Position numbers and translations under genes: made by a program
The notes under the pieces: generated by a model
Told to the model about the DNA's origin: nothing
The model's input: the letters and a program-made list of their open reading frames with translations, nothing else
Database searches by the model: none
Shown here: positions 46,020-47,500 of the stretch, piece by piece
Position numbering within the stretch: the stretch's first letter is position 1
Layout: each line of letters opens with the position of its first letter
Assembly (NCBI RefSeq): GCF_964340395.1
Contig: NC_135553.1
Span: forward strand, 2,950,001 to 2,997,500
Reading direction: 5' to 3'
Source: Glandiceps talaboti
Taxonomy: Eukaryota > Hemichordata > Enteropneusta > Spengelidae
DNA length: 47,500 bases

Positions 46020-46482
46020 TGTTTTTATACAGCGCTTTCCCAGTCTGTGTTCAAAGTGCATTACAATTATTGCCCCTGGCATGGATCTCTAGAAGCACAA
46101 CAGCCCTTTCCTTCAACTCCCTGGGGATCATACAATCCATTGTAGCCTTTGTTTTCATATTGTGCTTTCCCACACTGCACTCAAAGCACTTTTATTACCC
46201 CTAACACAGATCTATAGTGGCACAACAGCCCTTTATACTTCAACAACTCCCTGGGGAGTATAAATCCATTGCAGCCTCTGTAAGCACATTAGATTAAAGC
46301 ATTCACATTGAAACTTCTATCCTACCAGATCCCCAATTAGACAGTTGGGTTGACAGGGACAGTCATGGTTCTAACTTAATCTTGCCCTTTTGCCACTCAG
46401 AAACAAATGGCAGCGATGGGCTCGAACCTGCAACCTGCAGATTTCAAGCCGGCCACTCTAATCGTTCGCCCATCATGACTCC
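46020..46482 (-). mobile_element. tRNA-derived SINE with duplicated tail module
   Basis: On the minus strand 46482-46409 is tRNA-like, with an A-box-like region (TGGGCGAACGATTAGAG) and a B box GGTTCGAGCCC. After a body, a module of about 120 bp occurs twice (46147-46262 and 46027-46145), each with TCCCWGGGGAGT-like, GGGCTGTTGTGC and AAAGCRC blocks. The AGCGCTTTCCCA..CAAAGTGC motif resembles tails of widespread animal SINE/LINE families. No coding capacity. Confidence 0.65.
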
Positions 46483-47500
46483 ACATTAGTATTTGTTAAA
46501 ACTGCTGAAACGTTGTTTTTTTAAATATAAAAATGTTTGTTAGGTACAATAACTCACAGTATACCCACAAATCAGCGCCCTCAACGGCGACCATGATGTC
46601 ACCCTGTTTAGGGAGCGATCGGTTTTTTCGGCCGGGGTGGGCCAGTGACTATTTTGTTCGTATTGTACTTAAAAATAATGACCCCCTGCAATTCATCAAA
46701 ACGTCGATAGCAGCTCTCTCCATTTACCATGTAAACATCGATATCCAATCACGTTCACGGAAGGTAGTTAGAAAAAATTTATTTGCTCCAATTCTACATG
46801 GCGTCAAAAATCGGCTAATATCTTTTGTAGGCATGGTCCGATTGTAACAACGACACGATTTATCGGAAGTTTAATAAATTTGGGAACTAGGAATTGACGG
46901 AAGGTAAAATTTTCGAAATGTTTGCTGAGTAAAACGGCCGGCGGAAAGTTCATGTTGCCGTACGGTAATTGTGTTCTGTTGCAAACCTTGTTGTTATTTC
47001 GCGGTGGGTGGACTTGCGCGATAATAGAGATAAATGTAATGTTACCCCTTTCATAAACAGTTGGCTAAATACGTCAATATCATCGATATTATCGACATTT
47101 TATCGTATACTGATAGAAATATTATGATACATATCTCGGGGAAACAAGCGCCTGCGGCCTCGAGCTCTGGTAACAACAATAGAATTTTCGGCCATATTCA
47201 ATTTTAGCTTGCAAATTTACTACAAGTAGGTGAATGAAGCCTTGATCTCAATAATTACGATGTCTGGATTTAGTTGTTATGAATGTGAAGTAAAGGAACT
47301 GCGTTTTTCATACACATTGGGGACGTGGGATTCTATTAATCCCATTGTAAATAGCTCACAGAATAATGATATGCTGATAGTAATTATAAGTACGTAGTGA
47401 ATCAAATGAAAATAATACAATAAATACAGTGTATTTATTGAAAGACTGATGAAATACACTATGTCAATTTGAGTGTGGGGGTGAGTGTGAGTGTATATGT
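46483..47500. other. No gene seen
   Basis: A plus-strand frame of 104 codons (46533-46847) has no recognisable domain, and no flanking splice or expression signal stands out. The remainder is AT-rich unique sequence. Confidence 0.35.

Noticed and set aside
46533-46847. 104-codon plus-strand frame
   Set aside because: No recognisable motif, no supporting signals, composition like the surrounding non-coding DNA.

Overview
The window is animal nuclear DNA. It has small exons separated by introns with GT..AG borders, AATAAA signals, abundant tetranucleotide microsatellites and tRNA-derived SINEs. The families present (a mitochondrial-clan cytochrome P450, a RING/B-box protein carrying a Rab GTPase domain, BMP type I receptor-like ectodomains) point to a marine invertebrate. 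A non-vertebrate deuterostome such as a hemichordate or amphioxus is my guess, but the sequence alone does not settle it.

Layout. 1-250: possible last exon of a plus-strand gene entering from the left. 2962-6509: a weakly supported two-exon minus-strand gene. 7336-10755 (minus): a five-exon gene encoding a 395-residue RING + B-box + Rab32-like protein whose GTPase switch residues are lost. 10756-16297: no convincing gene; compound microsatellites, a tandem-duplicated repeat and a possible LINE remnant. 16298-27065: a two-unit tandem segmental duplication (unit 1 about 16298-21620, unit 2 about 22240-27065), each carrying one three-exon gene for a small secreted 10-cysteine protein (genes A and B). 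28442-34798 (minus): a complete eight-exon mitochondrial P450 of 525 residues. 38022-40405 and 43657-45106: two more three-exon secreted 10-cysteine genes (C and D). 45900-47500: a SINE and otherwise nothing recognised.

The most distinctive system is the family A-D. All four share a signal-peptide exon ending in phase 1, a second exon with the first seven cysteines, a phase-0 intron, and a last exon with the CC-x4-CN signature. The cysteine spacing is that of the extracellular domain of BMP/activin type I receptors, but no transmembrane or kinase exon follows: each gene stops soon after the domain. They look like a lineage-specific cluster of soluble receptor-ectodomain (three-finger) proteins, possibly modulators of TGF-beta/BMP ligands or immune/effector proteins. 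Between A and B the signal peptide and introns are nearly unchanged while the mature domain has diverged strongly, a pattern of accelerated exon evolution. The duplication breakpoint upstream of gene B carries a broken piece of the neighbouring P450 exon 4, and unit 2 has gained two foldback elements absent from unit 1.

The second unusual object is the RING/B-box/Rab fusion: a ubiquitin-ligase-type N-terminus joined to a Rab32-class domain in which the DxxGQ motif has become D-I-A-A-A-A.
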